Positions 1 through 6,545 of a stretch of DNA of 51,717 bases are shown one piece after another; the first letter of the stretch is position 1; each line of letters begins with the position of its first letter. The position numbers and the translations under genes are program-made. The DNA lies in contig NZ_KB902494.1 of assembly GCF_000379525.1 (NCBI RefSeq), positions 472 to 52,188 on the forward strand, in the 5' to 3' direction. Below the pieces are notes generated by a model. That model was given only the letters and a program-made list of their open reading frames with translations. It was not told where the DNA came from and did no database searches. The stretch is from Lamprocystis purpurea DSM 4197 (lineage in GTDB: Bacteria > Pseudomonadota > Gammaproteobacteria > Chromatiales > Chromatiaceae).

Positions 1-154
1 CTCCCGCCGCAGTTGCCAACAAGCCGGTGGACGCAAACCATTTCCCCGCTGTGGCTGCTCCAATACCGAGAAAATAGAAAGTAGCTACAAATGTCGCCAA
101 CATTGCCGATAGCAGAATCGCGAAGGCAATACGCTCGAATGTCTTGAATACCAT
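1..154 (-). CDS. partial small membrane protein, cassette-borne
   Basis: An open frame starts at an ATG whose complement is at 152-154 and runs off the left edge, giving 51 codons. The N-terminus is strongly hydrophobic (FAILLSAMLATFVATFYFLG) and looks like one membrane segment or an uncleaved signal. The start lies 13 bases past the outer box of the attC-like site at 168-222. That is where the first codon of an integron cassette gene normally sits, so I read it as the next cassette in the array. I do not recognise the family, and the rest of the gene is outside the window. Confidence 0.5.
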   Translation of the reverse strand, partial: MVFKTFERIAFAILLSAMLATFVATFYFLGIGAATAGKWFASTGLLATAAG

Positions 155-167
155 TGCGGATTCTCAG

Positions 168-222
168 GCCTAACGTGCAGGCTAAAAGCGGCGCGCGCTC
201 GTTTTTGAGCCGAAGGTTAGGC
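168..222 (-). repeat. attC-like integron recombination site 1
   Basis: The outer boxes GCCTAAC (168-174) and GTTAGGC (216-222) are perfect complements and match the attC core consensus RYYYAAC/GTTRRRY. Between them the strand can fold further: GGCT pairs with AGCC, an A-run with a T-run, and a GC-rich tip remains. The site is 55 bases long and separates two minus-strand genes. It lies just 3' of the gene ending at 272 and just 5' of the one starting at 154, as in an integron array read on the minus strand. Its right half is nearly identical to that of the site at 619-691. Confidence 0.7.
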
Positions 223-271
223 TTTTCTTCTTCATGGCGGATCGAATTAAGTAAACTGTCCCGGAGTTCGC

Positions 272-598
272 TCACAGTTCGTCGATAATCGCTTGGATGG
301 CTTCGATCTTTCCGGCAGCATCGAGCTTTTTCTTCTTCGCAATTTTCTTGATCTCGGACAGTGCCTCTTGCTGCCTCAAGAGCCGCGAGATAATACCATT
401 GATCATGGGTATGACATCTTGACTTTCAAAATATGTTGTGCAAATCGCTTGTCGTTCGTTGACTTCTTTAGTGATGTTAAAACTTATCACAGACCCTTCT
501 GCGAGAGATTTCTCCAATTCTTCGGCAGATACCGTTGAAACATGCTCATGAGTGTCATCATGAAACGGCTTTGTGCTGGGGCCTCTGTAAACCTTCAT
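272..598 (-). CDS. hypothetical integron-cassette protein (108 aa)
   Basis: This 108-residue protein starts at ATG 598 behind a GAGAGACAG stretch that can serve as a ribosome binding site. It is flanked by attC-like sites on both sides, and the start is about 20 bases from the outer box of the upstream site. The N-terminal half is mixed charged sequence. The C-terminal third (roughly residues 70-108) is Lys/Ile/Glu-rich and probably helical. There is no signal peptide or membrane segment. The gene is much richer in A+T than the housekeeping genes of the window, which fits a mobile cassette. I do not recognise a family and assign no function. Confidence 0.6.
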   Translation of the reverse strand: MKVYRGPSTKPFHDDTHEHVSTVSAEELEKSLAEGSVISFNITKEVNERQAICTTYFESQDVIPMINGIISRLLRQQEALSEIKKIAKKKKLDAAGKIEAIQAIIDEL

Positions 599-618
599 GA
601 CTGTCTCTCAGTTGTTGC

Positions 619-691
619 GCCTAATGCACGATGCCTGCCAGTTACTACGAACCCCGATGGCGCGCGCTCGCTCTTTGGCCGAAGGTTAGGG
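619..691 (-). repeat. attC-like integron recombination site 2
   Basis: Read on the minus strand the site begins CCCTAAC (complement of 685-691) and ends ATTAGGC (complement of 619-625), so each outer box has one deviation from consensus. The segments CCTAACCTTCGGC and CGAGCGCGCGCC are shared exactly with site 1, which identifies a related pair. The left half differs and is longer, giving 73 bases, as is usual between attC sites. The stop codon of the gene to the right (686-688) lies inside the outer box, which is typical of cassette genes. Confidence 0.62.
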
Positions 692-1126
692 GGCGCATGG
701 GTTAAACTCGGGCGTCCAAACAGCCTCAGGCCAATTCCATGCCGCCAAGACTGGCTCCAATGGGATTACAGATACATCTGGTGGATTTTCAATAGCGTCT
801 TGGAGCCACGCAACTCGGTTTTGGCGAACAAATACTGCTACGCGTTTTTGCCAGTCATGCGCAATCACATGTTGCTGCTGCAAATGAGGAATTAGAAAAT
901 TCCACCACTGCACTTGGCGATTGTTGATGCGTGGCACAAGAGCGGCCAGATCCCATGCCGTGGAAACCTCGACGACGCAAACCAACTGATCTAATGGACG
1001 AATAGCAACGAAATCTGGACAAGCAAACTCACCCCCATTATCGTCAACAATGGAGCACTGGTGCACGACAAAGGTTGCTCTGTTGGCAGTCAGGTAGTGC
1101 ATTACCGCTTCTTCATAACGATCCAT
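686..1126 (-). CDS. hypothetical integron-cassette protein, possibly nuclease-like (146 aa)
   Basis: A 146-residue protein starting at ATG 1126, about 8 bases beyond a GTTAGGGG box (complement of 1133-1140). It ends with a TAA inside the attC-like site at 619-691. This tight packing between recombination sites is the hallmark of a gene cassette. Around residues 36-58 the sequence CPDFVAI followed by VVEVSTAWD loosely recalls the PD...(D/E)xK arrangement of nuclease-fold proteins, but the usual lysine is serine here, so I do not claim activity. It is Trp-rich and has no signal peptide or membrane segment. The family is not recognised. Confidence 0.6.
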   Translation of the reverse strand: MDRYEEAVMHYLTANRATFVVHQCSIVDDNGGEFACPDFVAIRPLDQLVCVVEVSTAWDLAALVPRINNRQVQWWNFLIPHLQQQHVIAHDWQKRVAVFVRQNRVAWLQDAIENPPDVSVIPLEPVLAAWNWPEAVWTPEFNPCAP

Positions 1127-1133
1127 ATGTGAG

Positions 1134-1197
1134 CCCCTAACGTGTTCTAGGTTGGCACGGGCCAGCGACGTGCAAGCCCGCCACGGGCCACTAGGGT
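1134..1197 (-). repeat. degenerate attC-like (or attI-side) boundary
   Basis: On the minus strand the sequence just before the gene at 686-1126 ends in GTTAGGGG, a near-match to the outer box of a cassette site. Upstream of it TGGCGGGC can pair with GCCCGTGCCA, leaving two bases bulged. This resembles the bulged stems of attC sites. The opposite outer box (CCCTAGT) is a poor match. It could be a decayed attC, or the insertion point at the edge of the array. No integrase gene follows it on either strand. Confidence 0.35.
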
Positions 1198-1553
1198 TCT
1201 AGGCTGAATCCCGCCGACCGCCCAGGCACATCGCCTCACCGCAAGTGCCCCACCCGCGCCCTGCCGAGGCCGCCCAGGAGCTCGGTGTTGCACATCGGCT
1301 GCCGGTCCACGCACAGCCCATCGCCCTTCGATGTGTACTTTCTGCGTCTCGCTGCTGTCTTGCAAGGGGCGTTTTGTGATCTGGATCATAGTTTCCGCAA
1401 ATACCTGATGTAAAACGCTAGATTCCAGGCAAACCTCCGCCGGGCGCTTGCCATCCGACCCTGCATCCGGAGCGGATGCGCCCTTGGTATGTCCGTCGCG
1501 TTGAAGGGTTCCTGAAGGCTGGGCGTCCCGTGTCACTGCGAGTTCCGAGTTCC

Positions 1554-1612
1554 GGGGACAGTTTACATATCTCTCCGACTGGCACAGGGACCGAGTTGAG
1601 TAAACTGTCCCC
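1554..1612. repeat. inverted repeat GGGGACAGTTTAC / GTAAACTGTCCCC in gene-free stretch 1200-2020
   Basis: Perfect 13-bp arms at 1554-1566 and 1600-1612 flank 33 bases. A third, slightly different half (GTAAACTGTCCC) sits at 251-262, near the end of a cassette gene. Sequences of this kind are common beside small transposase genes, but none is here. The surrounding 1200-2020 stretch has open frames on both strands, none with a convincing start, domain or composition. I see no gene in it, only this repeat and half of a dispersed GGTCCGC repeat at 1791-1806. Confidence 0.5.
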
Positions 1613-2022
1613 AGAATTGGAATTCCCGACCGCCGCCGAACGCTTTTTCGGTCGTAGCCACCCGCTGCTGTTCGAGTTGGTGCTCGCCCGTGTCTCCCAG
1701 CTTCCACCCGTGCGGCACCGACGACCGCGTGTCCCCAAGCCCGCCGGCCTTGATCATCATTCCGGCCACCTCGCCGACAACGAGGCGGCTGGTCCGCACA
1801 GCGGACTCTTGTATGTTCTGTTCCCAGGGATTGACAACGAAGGTTGAGACACGGATGTTGCGTAGAGCGCACGGGAAGCGGTCGGACCCTTGTAAGTTGA
1901 GGCGCCCGCCGCCAGTCTGGGATGAAGTCACAGTACGCCCCGGACGGGAAAAGACGGCCACGGATTCCAGCATCAATGAAAACGCTGAGACAAACAAATG
2001 ACAACTGGTAACCGGCACCATC

Positions 2023-2421
2023 ATGCAGGACGATCTTTTTGATACAGCGAAAATGCGTTCTGACGGCACGGTTGTCGAAGTGCTTGCGGACGGAAGTGAA
2101 CGCGCGTTTCCGGAACAACCGATGCGCCCCATGACAGAGGCAGAGATTGAGGCCGCGGCGGCAGCCGATCCCGATGCGCGCCCCATGACCGCGGACGAAC
2201 TAAGAAAGGCCCGGCGTATTCCCCGAATCAAGACGCTGCGCCGCGCCTTGGGACTCACACAAGAAGAGTTTGCGGAACGTTACCATGTGCCGCTTGGGAT
2301 GCTGTGCGATTGGGAACAAGGCCGCACGGAGCCGGATCAACCGACACGCGCTTACTTGACCGTGATTGCCCATGATCCTGACGGGGTGTGCCGCGCCTTG
2401 CAGCACTCGCAACCCACCTGA
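2023..2421 (+). CDS. orphan HTH (XRE-type) antitoxin-like protein
   Basis: This 132-residue protein has a leading segment of about 60 residues with the alanine-rich run EAAAAADPDARP. A helix-turn-helix of the XRE/HigA type follows at roughly residues 75-115 (LRRALGLTQEEFAERYHVP, then DWEQGRTEPDQP). This layout is typical of DNA-binding antitoxins encoded just after a small BrnT-type toxin. I looked for that toxin upstream (1780-2022) and found no recognisable frame, so this appears to be an antitoxin without its toxin. Its probable role is autorepression of its own promoter and, formerly, neutralisation of the lost partner. The start ATG 2023 was chosen as the first of the conserved-looking frame. 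Confidence 0.75.
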   Translation: MQDDLFDTAKMRSDGTVVEVLADGSERAFPEQPMRPMTEAEIEAAAAADPDARPMTADELRKARRIPRIKTLRRALGLTQEEFAERYHVPLGMLCDWEQGRTEPDQPTRAYLTVIAHDPDGVCRALQHSQPT

Positions 2422-2593
2422 AACACTTAGCGGCTGCCATGCCCACCGCTCCTACGCCCGGTCGGCTGCGCCGGTCCGTCCGGTACGGGGGTGGCCGGAT
2501 TGATGATCAAGACCGCTACCGGGTTCAGTCGATCCACGCGGCAGGCCCCGGCAGTTGCTAAACTCGCTCCAACCCAACCTTCCGGATATTGCC

Positions 2594-2851
2594 ATGGCTG
2601 CAATCACCTACACCGAAGCACGTAAACACTTCGGCGAGACCATGGACCGAGTGATAGACGACCACCAGCCGGTCGTCATCACGCGGGCAAACGGCAAGAA
2701 TGCAGTCTTGATCTCTCAGGAAGACTTCGATGCCTGGCAAGAGACTGCCTATTTGCTGCGTTCCCCGGCAAATGCCGCAGACCTGCGGCAAGCACTCGCC
2801 GAGCTTGGCGAGCGGCGCGGTTTGGTCCACCATGATCTGATCGAGCAATGA
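2594..2851 (+). CDS. yefM: YefM-type antitoxin (Phd/YefM family)
   Basis: This 85-residue protein begins MAAITYTEARKHFGETMDRV, the standard opening of YefM/Phd antitoxins. It continues with DDHQPVVITRANGKNAVLIS and EDFDAWQETAYLLRSPANA, also characteristic. I chose the ATG at 2594 because the family starts there; an in-frame extension upstream has no similarity. YefM binds its own promoter and wraps around the YoeB RNase to block it. The stop codon overlaps the start of the yoeB reading frame (ATGA at 2848-2851), the usual coupled arrangement. The partner toxin is broken (next entry), so this antitoxin has no functional local target. Confidence 0.9.
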   Translation: MAAITYTEARKHFGETMDRVIDDHQPVVITRANGKNAVLISQEDFDAWQETAYLLRSPANAADLRQALAELGERRGLVHHDLIEQ

Positions 2852-3099
2852 TCTGCTTTCGTGAGCGCGCCTGGTCCGACGATCTCTATTGGTAGCAGAC
2901 CGACCGCAAGATCCTTAAACGCATCAATACCTTGATTCGAGACATCGAGCGCGATCCCGCCGCTGGAATCGGCAAACCCGAGGCACTGAAGCACGAGTTC
3001 TCCGGACTCTCGTCACGCCGCATCAATGACGAGCACCGGCTGCTTTACACGTTCATGGATGACGAATTGGTGATCGTCCAGCGCCGGTATCAGTATTAA
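2848..3099 (+). pseudogene. yoeB: yoeB toxin, inactivated by an in-frame TAG
   Basis: The frame overlapping the end of yefM encodes a full-length YoeB apart from one stop. It reads ICFRERAWSDDLYW, then TAG at 2893-2895, then QTDRKILKRINTLIRDIERD, KPEALKHEFSGLSSRRINDE, HRLLYTF and a terminal QRRYQY. YoeB homologues have glutamine at the interrupted position (YWQQTDRK), so a single CAG to TAG change explains it. Everything after the stop, including the C-terminal His/Tyr region needed for mRNA cleavage, is preserved. This suggests a recent mutation. Alternatives are nonsense suppression or a sequence error. Confidence 0.88.
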
Positions 3100-3182
3100 G
3101 GGGAATGGGAGCCAGGCTCTAATGGCACCGACCTAAGCAGATGCCCGATGTAAATCATTTTGTTATAACGCAGGCATCCGCC

Positions 3183-3464
3183 TTATCCCTGCCCATCGGC
3201 CAATTTCTCCAACAGTTGCTCGGTATTTGCATCATCGGGGGGATTGGCGGTCGCCCAGGCCAGGGCGCGCTCCAGGTCGGCGGCGGCTTTGGACTCGTGC
3301 AGCCAGCGCTCGTTGTCCGGTAGGACCGTGACGGTGCGCACCAGCCATACGCCGGGTTCCTGTTCTTCGACGAGCACTTGGCGGCCTGCGTATTTCTTGC
3401 CGAGCAAGATCTGGCCCTTCGCGCCGATCACCTTAACGGCCGATCGGGTTGAGGTTGCAACCAT
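3183..3464 (-). CDS. AbrB/MazE-like DNA-binding protein, orphan antitoxin candidate
   Basis: This 93-residue protein opens with VKVIGAKGQILLGKKYAGRQ followed by VLVEEQEPGVWLVRTVTVLP, the beta-rich swapped-hairpin pattern of AbrB/MazE DNA-binding domains. The second half (WLHESKAAADLERALAWA) is helical and could be the toxin-binding tail. No toxin gene lies directly downstream on the minus strand, since yoeB is on the other strand, so it looks like an antitoxin without a partner. Its place among four other antitoxin genes supports that reading. I cannot name the family precisely. It might equally be a stand-alone transcription regulator. Confidence 0.65.
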   Translation of the reverse strand: MVATSTRSAVKVIGAKGQILLGKKYAGRQVLVEEQEPGVWLVRTVTVLPDNERWLHESKAAADLERALAWATANPPDDANTEQLLEKLADGQG

Positions 3465-3585
3465 GGTCGCCTCGTTTCGGGTTGTTCGTCTTTAGACACG
3501 GTACCACTTGATATGGCGACCATCAAGGCGCGAGCGAGAAACGGCGCATAGTAGTCTCGGCGCGTAGCGCTGCAGCGAGGCCGAT

Positions 3586-3643
3586 GGTCCGCGGAGCGGA
3601 CCCTACGGATCGCGGTCTAACCGTGGGGTCCGCTGTGCGGACC
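3586..3643. repeat. dispersed GGTCCGC inverted repeat, copy 1
   Basis: GGTCCGCGGAGCGGACCCTAC and, after a short loop, GGGGTCCGCTGTGCGGACC form an imperfect stem of about 20 bp. The sequence that follows (GGCCGGAACGATGATC, 3654-3669) is also shared with the copy at 28792-28849. The flanking gene-free stretch 3480-3755 contains nothing else I can support. Confidence 0.6.
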
Positions 3644-3755
3644 GACGCGCCCGGCCGGAACGATGATCGAAGCCCCTGCCCCGCTTCTTCGCAGCCTCGC
3701 GGACTGTGACCGGCCCCGAGTTCTTCGGAAATCACCTTAGGCGTCACGCTGTCGC

Positions 3756-4103
3756 TCACGCCGCCTTGAGCATGAACTCAACTTTGACGGCTTCGTATGG
3801 GAACTCGACCTGTCCCGACGCGGTACGATCGATCACTCCGGCCTTGCGCAGCGCGGTGAGATCACTGTGAACGGCCTTGATATCGCGGTTCACCCGCTTC
3901 GCCGCCTCGCGGACTGTGACCGGCCCCGCACCGCACAGCGCTTTCAGTAACTCCCATCGTTTCGCGGTGAGGACCTTCCACAATAGCTCCGGCGTTGCAA
4001 AGGAAATGCGGGCCTCCTCCTTCGCCTTGCCGGTCTTCCACACATCAACGAAGTCCTGCATCGCTTCTTCGGGATCGCGGACATCAAGAATCACGGTCTT
4101 CAC
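3756..4103 (-). CDS. HTH antitoxin, TumA-like (HVO_A0114-type)
   Basis: This 115-residue protein starts at a GTG (4103) so that it reads MKTVILDVRDPEEAMQDFVD; a GTG seven codons upstream is the alternative. The middle, ARISFATPELLWKVLTAKRW followed by ELLKALCGAGPVTVREAAKR and DLTALRKAGVIDRT, is a winged-helix DNA-binding domain of the type found in antitoxins of TumE-family toxins. Just upstream, in another frame and overlapping its 5' end, is a fragment that looks like the end of such a toxin. A nearby direct repeat of GCCTCGCGGACTGTGACCGGCCCCG (first 20 bases shared at 3699 and 3904) hints at local duplication. It is probably an autoregulating antitoxin whose toxin has been lost. Confidence 0.75.
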   Translation of the reverse strand: MKTVILDVRDPEEAMQDFVDVWKTGKAKEEARISFATPELLWKVLTAKRWELLKALCGAGPVTVREAAKRVNRDIKAVHSDLTALRKAGVIDRTASGQVEFPYEAVKVEFMLKAA

Positions 4104-4212
4104 GATGGATTTTCCTTGCTTCACGCAGAAAGTCTTGAACCAGCTTGTCCGGCGACTCGAACACGTAGGTCAGTTCTTGCGTCTGCTGGAGTACTGTTGA
4201 CCGGTGTCGCAC
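4084..4212 (-). pseudogene. 3' remnant of a TumE-like (DUF6516) toxin gene
   Basis: The frame upstream of, and overlapping, the TumA-like gene has only 42 codons between an in-frame TAG (4219-4221) and its TGA (4084-4086). It contains ELTYVFESPDKLVQDFLREA. This strongly resembles the C-terminal stretch of TumE-family toxins (Y-F-x-S-P-x-K-L-x-x-D-F). The rest of a toxin of roughly 100 residues is missing and is replaced by the promoter region of the divergent gene at 4258. The overlap with the antitoxin start is the normal toxin-then-antitoxin order. The family assignment is from recalled pattern, not a search. Confidence 0.5.
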
Positions 4213-4225
4213 CAGGCGCTAAATT

Positions 4226-4242
4226 CTAGTCAGACTGACTAG
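4226..4242. promoter_or_regulatory. 17-base perfect palindrome, candidate operator
   Basis: CTAGTCAGACTGACTAG is perfectly symmetric about its central A. It lies 15 bases upstream of the Phd-like antitoxin start and between two divergent antitoxin genes. Phd/YefM antitoxins repress their own promoters by binding short palindromes of this kind, so this is a likely binding site. The position is seen; the role is inferred. Confidence 0.55.
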
Positions 4243-4257
4243 ACAACAGGTGAAGCG

Positions 4258-4551
4258 ATGAACAGCACTGGCGCAGACGGACCCTCCCGCCGGGGCAATT
4301 CGAGCTATTGGCAACTTCAGGATGCCAAGGCCCGGTTCAGAGATGTGGTTCGCCGGGCCGTGGAGCAGGAACCTCAGCATGTGACAGTCAACGGCGAGGA
4401 GCGCGCCGTGGTCGTCTCGGCCCAGGAGTACGACCGTCTCACGGGCCACCGCTCGGGGCATGAACTGGTGAAGCTGCTCGCGGAATCGCCCCTTGCGGAG
4501 GTCGAATTCGAGCATCCGCGGAACGGCGCGCCGAGCTGCACCACTGGCTGA
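4258..4551 (+). CDS. Phd/YefM-family antitoxin with a recombinant C-terminus
   Basis: This 97-residue protein has the core SSYWQLQDAKARFRDVVRRA, then HVTVNGEERAVVVSAQEYDRL and the tail LLAESPLAEVEFE, which is the usual plan of Phd-type antitoxins paired with PIN-domain toxins. A good ribosome binding site (AGGTGA) precedes ATG 4258. After about residue 86 the sequence leaves the family (HPRNGAPSCTTG). There the DNA has been joined to the middle of a PIN toxin gene in another frame, so the last dozen residues are a by-product of a deletion. The DNA-binding and toxin-wrapping parts are intact, and the protein may still act as a repressor or antitoxin. Confidence 0.85.
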   Translation: MNSTGADGPSRRGNSSYWQLQDAKARFRDVVRRAVEQEPQHVTVNGEERAVVVSAQEYDRLTGHRSGHELVKLLAESPLAEVEFEHPRNGAPSCTTG

Positions 4552-4781
4552 CCCAGCGGATGCGGCCGCTGTTCGACCGGCGGGCACTACCGGTCACGGA
4601 GGACATCCTCCGGCAATGGCGCCTGATGATCGAGGTCGGACGCAAACGCGGCCAACCCTTCAGCCACCCGGATATCCTCATCGCCGCCACGGCGGCCCAG
4701 CACGGGCTGACTGTCGTGACGCGAAACACCGGCGAATTCGCCGCGGCGGGGGTGGCGTTCTTCAATCCATGGGAAGCCTGA
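4524..4781 (+). pseudogene. VapC/FitB-like PIN toxin, N-terminal half deleted
   Basis: In the frame ending at 4781 the sequence RRAELHHWLTQRMRPLFDRR, then LPVTEDILRQWRLM, GQPFSHPDILIAATAAQHGL and VVTRNTGEFAAAGVAFFNPW is the second half of a PIN-domain RNase of the FitB/VapC type. It retains the aspartate of the PDILIAATA helix and the TRN motif. The start codon, the first catalytic aspartate (normally in LDTN near the N-terminus) and roughly 55 residues are missing. The break falls exactly where the upstream antitoxin loses its family tail. One internal deletion therefore removed the antitoxin's end and the toxin's beginning. The product cannot be an active nuclease. Confidence 0.85.
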
Positions 4782-4862
4782 TACCGCTCCGAGACCGAGC
4801 AAGGATTGACCGGCTAACGGCCATGGAAAAGCGCATCAGCCACCCCCGAAGTAGAAAGTCCG

Positions 4863-4960
4863 CCGTGGGAGCGGCCTCCGGCCGCGATGCGAGGCCGCGG
4901 TCACCGGCGACCCTGGCGCAGTTTGCGAGGTCCCATCGCGGCCGGAGGCCGCTCCCACGG
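4863..4960. repeat. long hairpin repeat, copy 1 (27-bp perfect arms, 44-nt spacer)
   Basis: Arms at 4863-4889 and 4934-4960 are exact complements over 27 bases, starting CCGTGGGAGCGGCCTCC and ending CATCGCGG...CCCACGG. A related hairpin with the same arm length and spacer lies at 41843-41940. The rest of the gene-free stretch 4782-5160 carries a second GC-rich palindrome around 4995-5055 (GGGAGCGCGGGCG / CCCGCGCTCCC) and a simple ACGACAACG-type repeat near 5100-5135. Confidence 0.75.
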
Positions 4961-5160
4961 GGTCGCCGCGCGCGGTTGTCCCACTTCGATCACCACGCAC
5001 GGGAGCGCGGGCGTCTCGCCCGCGTGCGGGCCAGTGGGCCCGCGCTCCCAGAAACATAGGCGAACTGATGATCAAGGCCCCTCGCGGGGATCGTCACCGA
5101 ATTACGATTACGACAACGACAACGACAACGACCGGGACGCCGAAGGCGCTCCCTGACGGC

Positions 5161-6285
5161 TTAGAGCGCCCAGCGCAGGATGGCGGCGACCGGCTGGCCG
5201 GGCTCCGGCATGTCGGCGGCGCGCACGGCCAGGACCTGGCCGCCGGAGCCGAGCACACGCCGCGCGACTTCGTCGGCGACGCCATAGCTGTCGGCACCCG
5301 CCGACTCGGCAAAGACGACACGGCCATCGGTCTCGTCGACGGTTCCGTGGACTGCCTGATCCATGTCGACGAGCAAGCTCCCCACCGCACCGTAGGTGGC
5401 TGCCCGCGCGGCTCGCACCAGGTCGGAGGTCGCCCGGTCCTCGTTGAGGCGGGCACGATACAGGTCCTGCCAGTCGGCGATCTGCGACTGGTGGAGCGCG
5501 TCGAACACTTCGCGGGCGGCAGTCGCGAGCTCAGCGTCGCTGAGCCGTTCGGGGTTCCCCTCGATACCCTGCGCGACCAGGTGCGGATAGGTGTTGACCG
5601 AGCGGTAGATGGCACCCAAACCCTCCACCGCGGCCAGCACCAACGGGAGGCCGCTGCCGGCCAGCAGCCCGCGCAGGGCGGCATCCACCTGGCGCGCGTA
5701 CTGGCGCAGGCGCACCTTCTTGCCCTCGCTGCCGCCGATGCGACCGCTATAGGAGCGGGTGGCGATGCTGGCTTTCCCTACCGAGGACGCGGCGTCGGTC
5801 GGCATTCCGGACACGGGAACCGCGACCGCCGGCAGATCGCCGGACACCTCGACCAACCGCACGCTGCCGTCCGCCAGAGCAAGCACATAGCCGGCATTGC
5901 AGAAGCTCGTCGAGCGCAGCAGCGGCTTGAGGTGAAAGCGGTCGGACACCTTGACCATCGGCTCGAGGGTATTCGGCACCCGATAGGTGCGCAGGTTGTC
6001 CGGAGTGGCGAAGATGACCAGACCCTTGGCCTGGTAGCGCCAGAAGTCGTCGTCGTCGACCAGATCGTCCAGCTCCTCGGCCAGCGGGCCAACCCGGCGC
6101 TTATCCGCGCCCGCGGCCTCCAGTTGGCTGATCGCCTCCTTCGCCAGATTCTTCAACTGGATGCGGTCCGCGTCGGTGTCCAGGGTCACCGGCGTGGTCG
6201 GCAGGAACAGGGAGACTCCGATGTCCCCACGCCAGGCGGCGAGATCGGCATAGTCATTCGCGGTTGGGATATCGAGATAAAGCAT
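5161..6285 (-). CDS. baeRF-type protein (bacterial archaeo-eukaryotic release-factor-like)
   Basis: The ATG at 6285 gives a 374-residue protein beginning MLYLDIPTANDYADLAAWRG and continuing SLFLPTTPVTLDTDADRIQL, KNLAKEAISQLEAAGADKRR and VSDRFHLKPLLR. That run is typical of the baeRF families, distant relatives of eukaryotic release factor eRF1 and archaeal Pelota. An N-terminal extension to 6492 is open but runs into the tRNA and is not conserved. Such proteins are proposed to act on ribosomes or peptidyl-tRNA, possibly in response to stress or competitors; no activity is shown here. It is a single gene, downstream of and in the same direction as the tRNA-Gly, but separated from it by a terminator. 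Confidence 0.75.
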   Translation of the reverse strand: MLYLDIPTANDYADLAAWRGDIGVSLFLPTTPVTLDTDADRIQLKNLAKEAISQLEAAGADKRRVGPLAEELDDLVDDDDFWRYQAKGLVIFATPDNLRTYRVPNTLEPMVKVSDRFHLKPLLRSTSFCNAGYVLALADGSVRLVEVSGDLPAVAVPVSGMPTDAASSVGKASIATRSYSGRIGGSEGKKVRLRQYARQVDAALRGLLAGSGLPLVLAAVEGLGAIYRSVNTYPHLVAQGIEGNPERLSDAELATAAREVFDALHQSQIADWQDLYRARLNEDRATSDLVRAARAATYGAVGSLLVDMDQAVHGTVDETDGRVVFAESAGADSYGVADEVARRVLGSGGQVLAVRAADMPEPGQPVAAILRWAL

Positions 6286-6407
6286 GAGACCTCCGAGCGG
6301 GTTCTGGCTGCGTTCTGCGAAATGGCTTCTCGCCTCAGACGACTGCCGGAAAAATACTATACCAAATCGCGAAGGATTTTCGTCCGCCTTCAAGGCGCGC
6401 CGGACAG

Positions 6408-6444
6408 AAAAAAAAACGGCGGCCCAGAGGCCGCCGTTTTTTTT
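6408..6444 (-). terminator. intrinsic terminator after tRNA-Gly
   Basis: ACGGCGGCC, CAGA and GGCCGCCGT form a strong stem flanked by A-run and T-run, so it can act in both directions. Read on the minus strand it follows the tRNA 3' end by four bases and would end the uvrY-uvrC-pgsA-tRNA transcript. Confidence 0.85.
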
Positions 6445-6447
6445 ATT

Positions 6448-6522
<75 letters not shown>

Positions 6523-6545
6523 TTTAGAGCCCGTTATTTTACGAG

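Noticed and set aside
1147-2258. Minus-strand frames between the cassette array and the HTH gene, considered as a possible integron integrase
   Set aside because: No tyrosine-recombinase motifs (R...HxxR...Y) could be read in any frame; part of it is antisense to the HTH gene.
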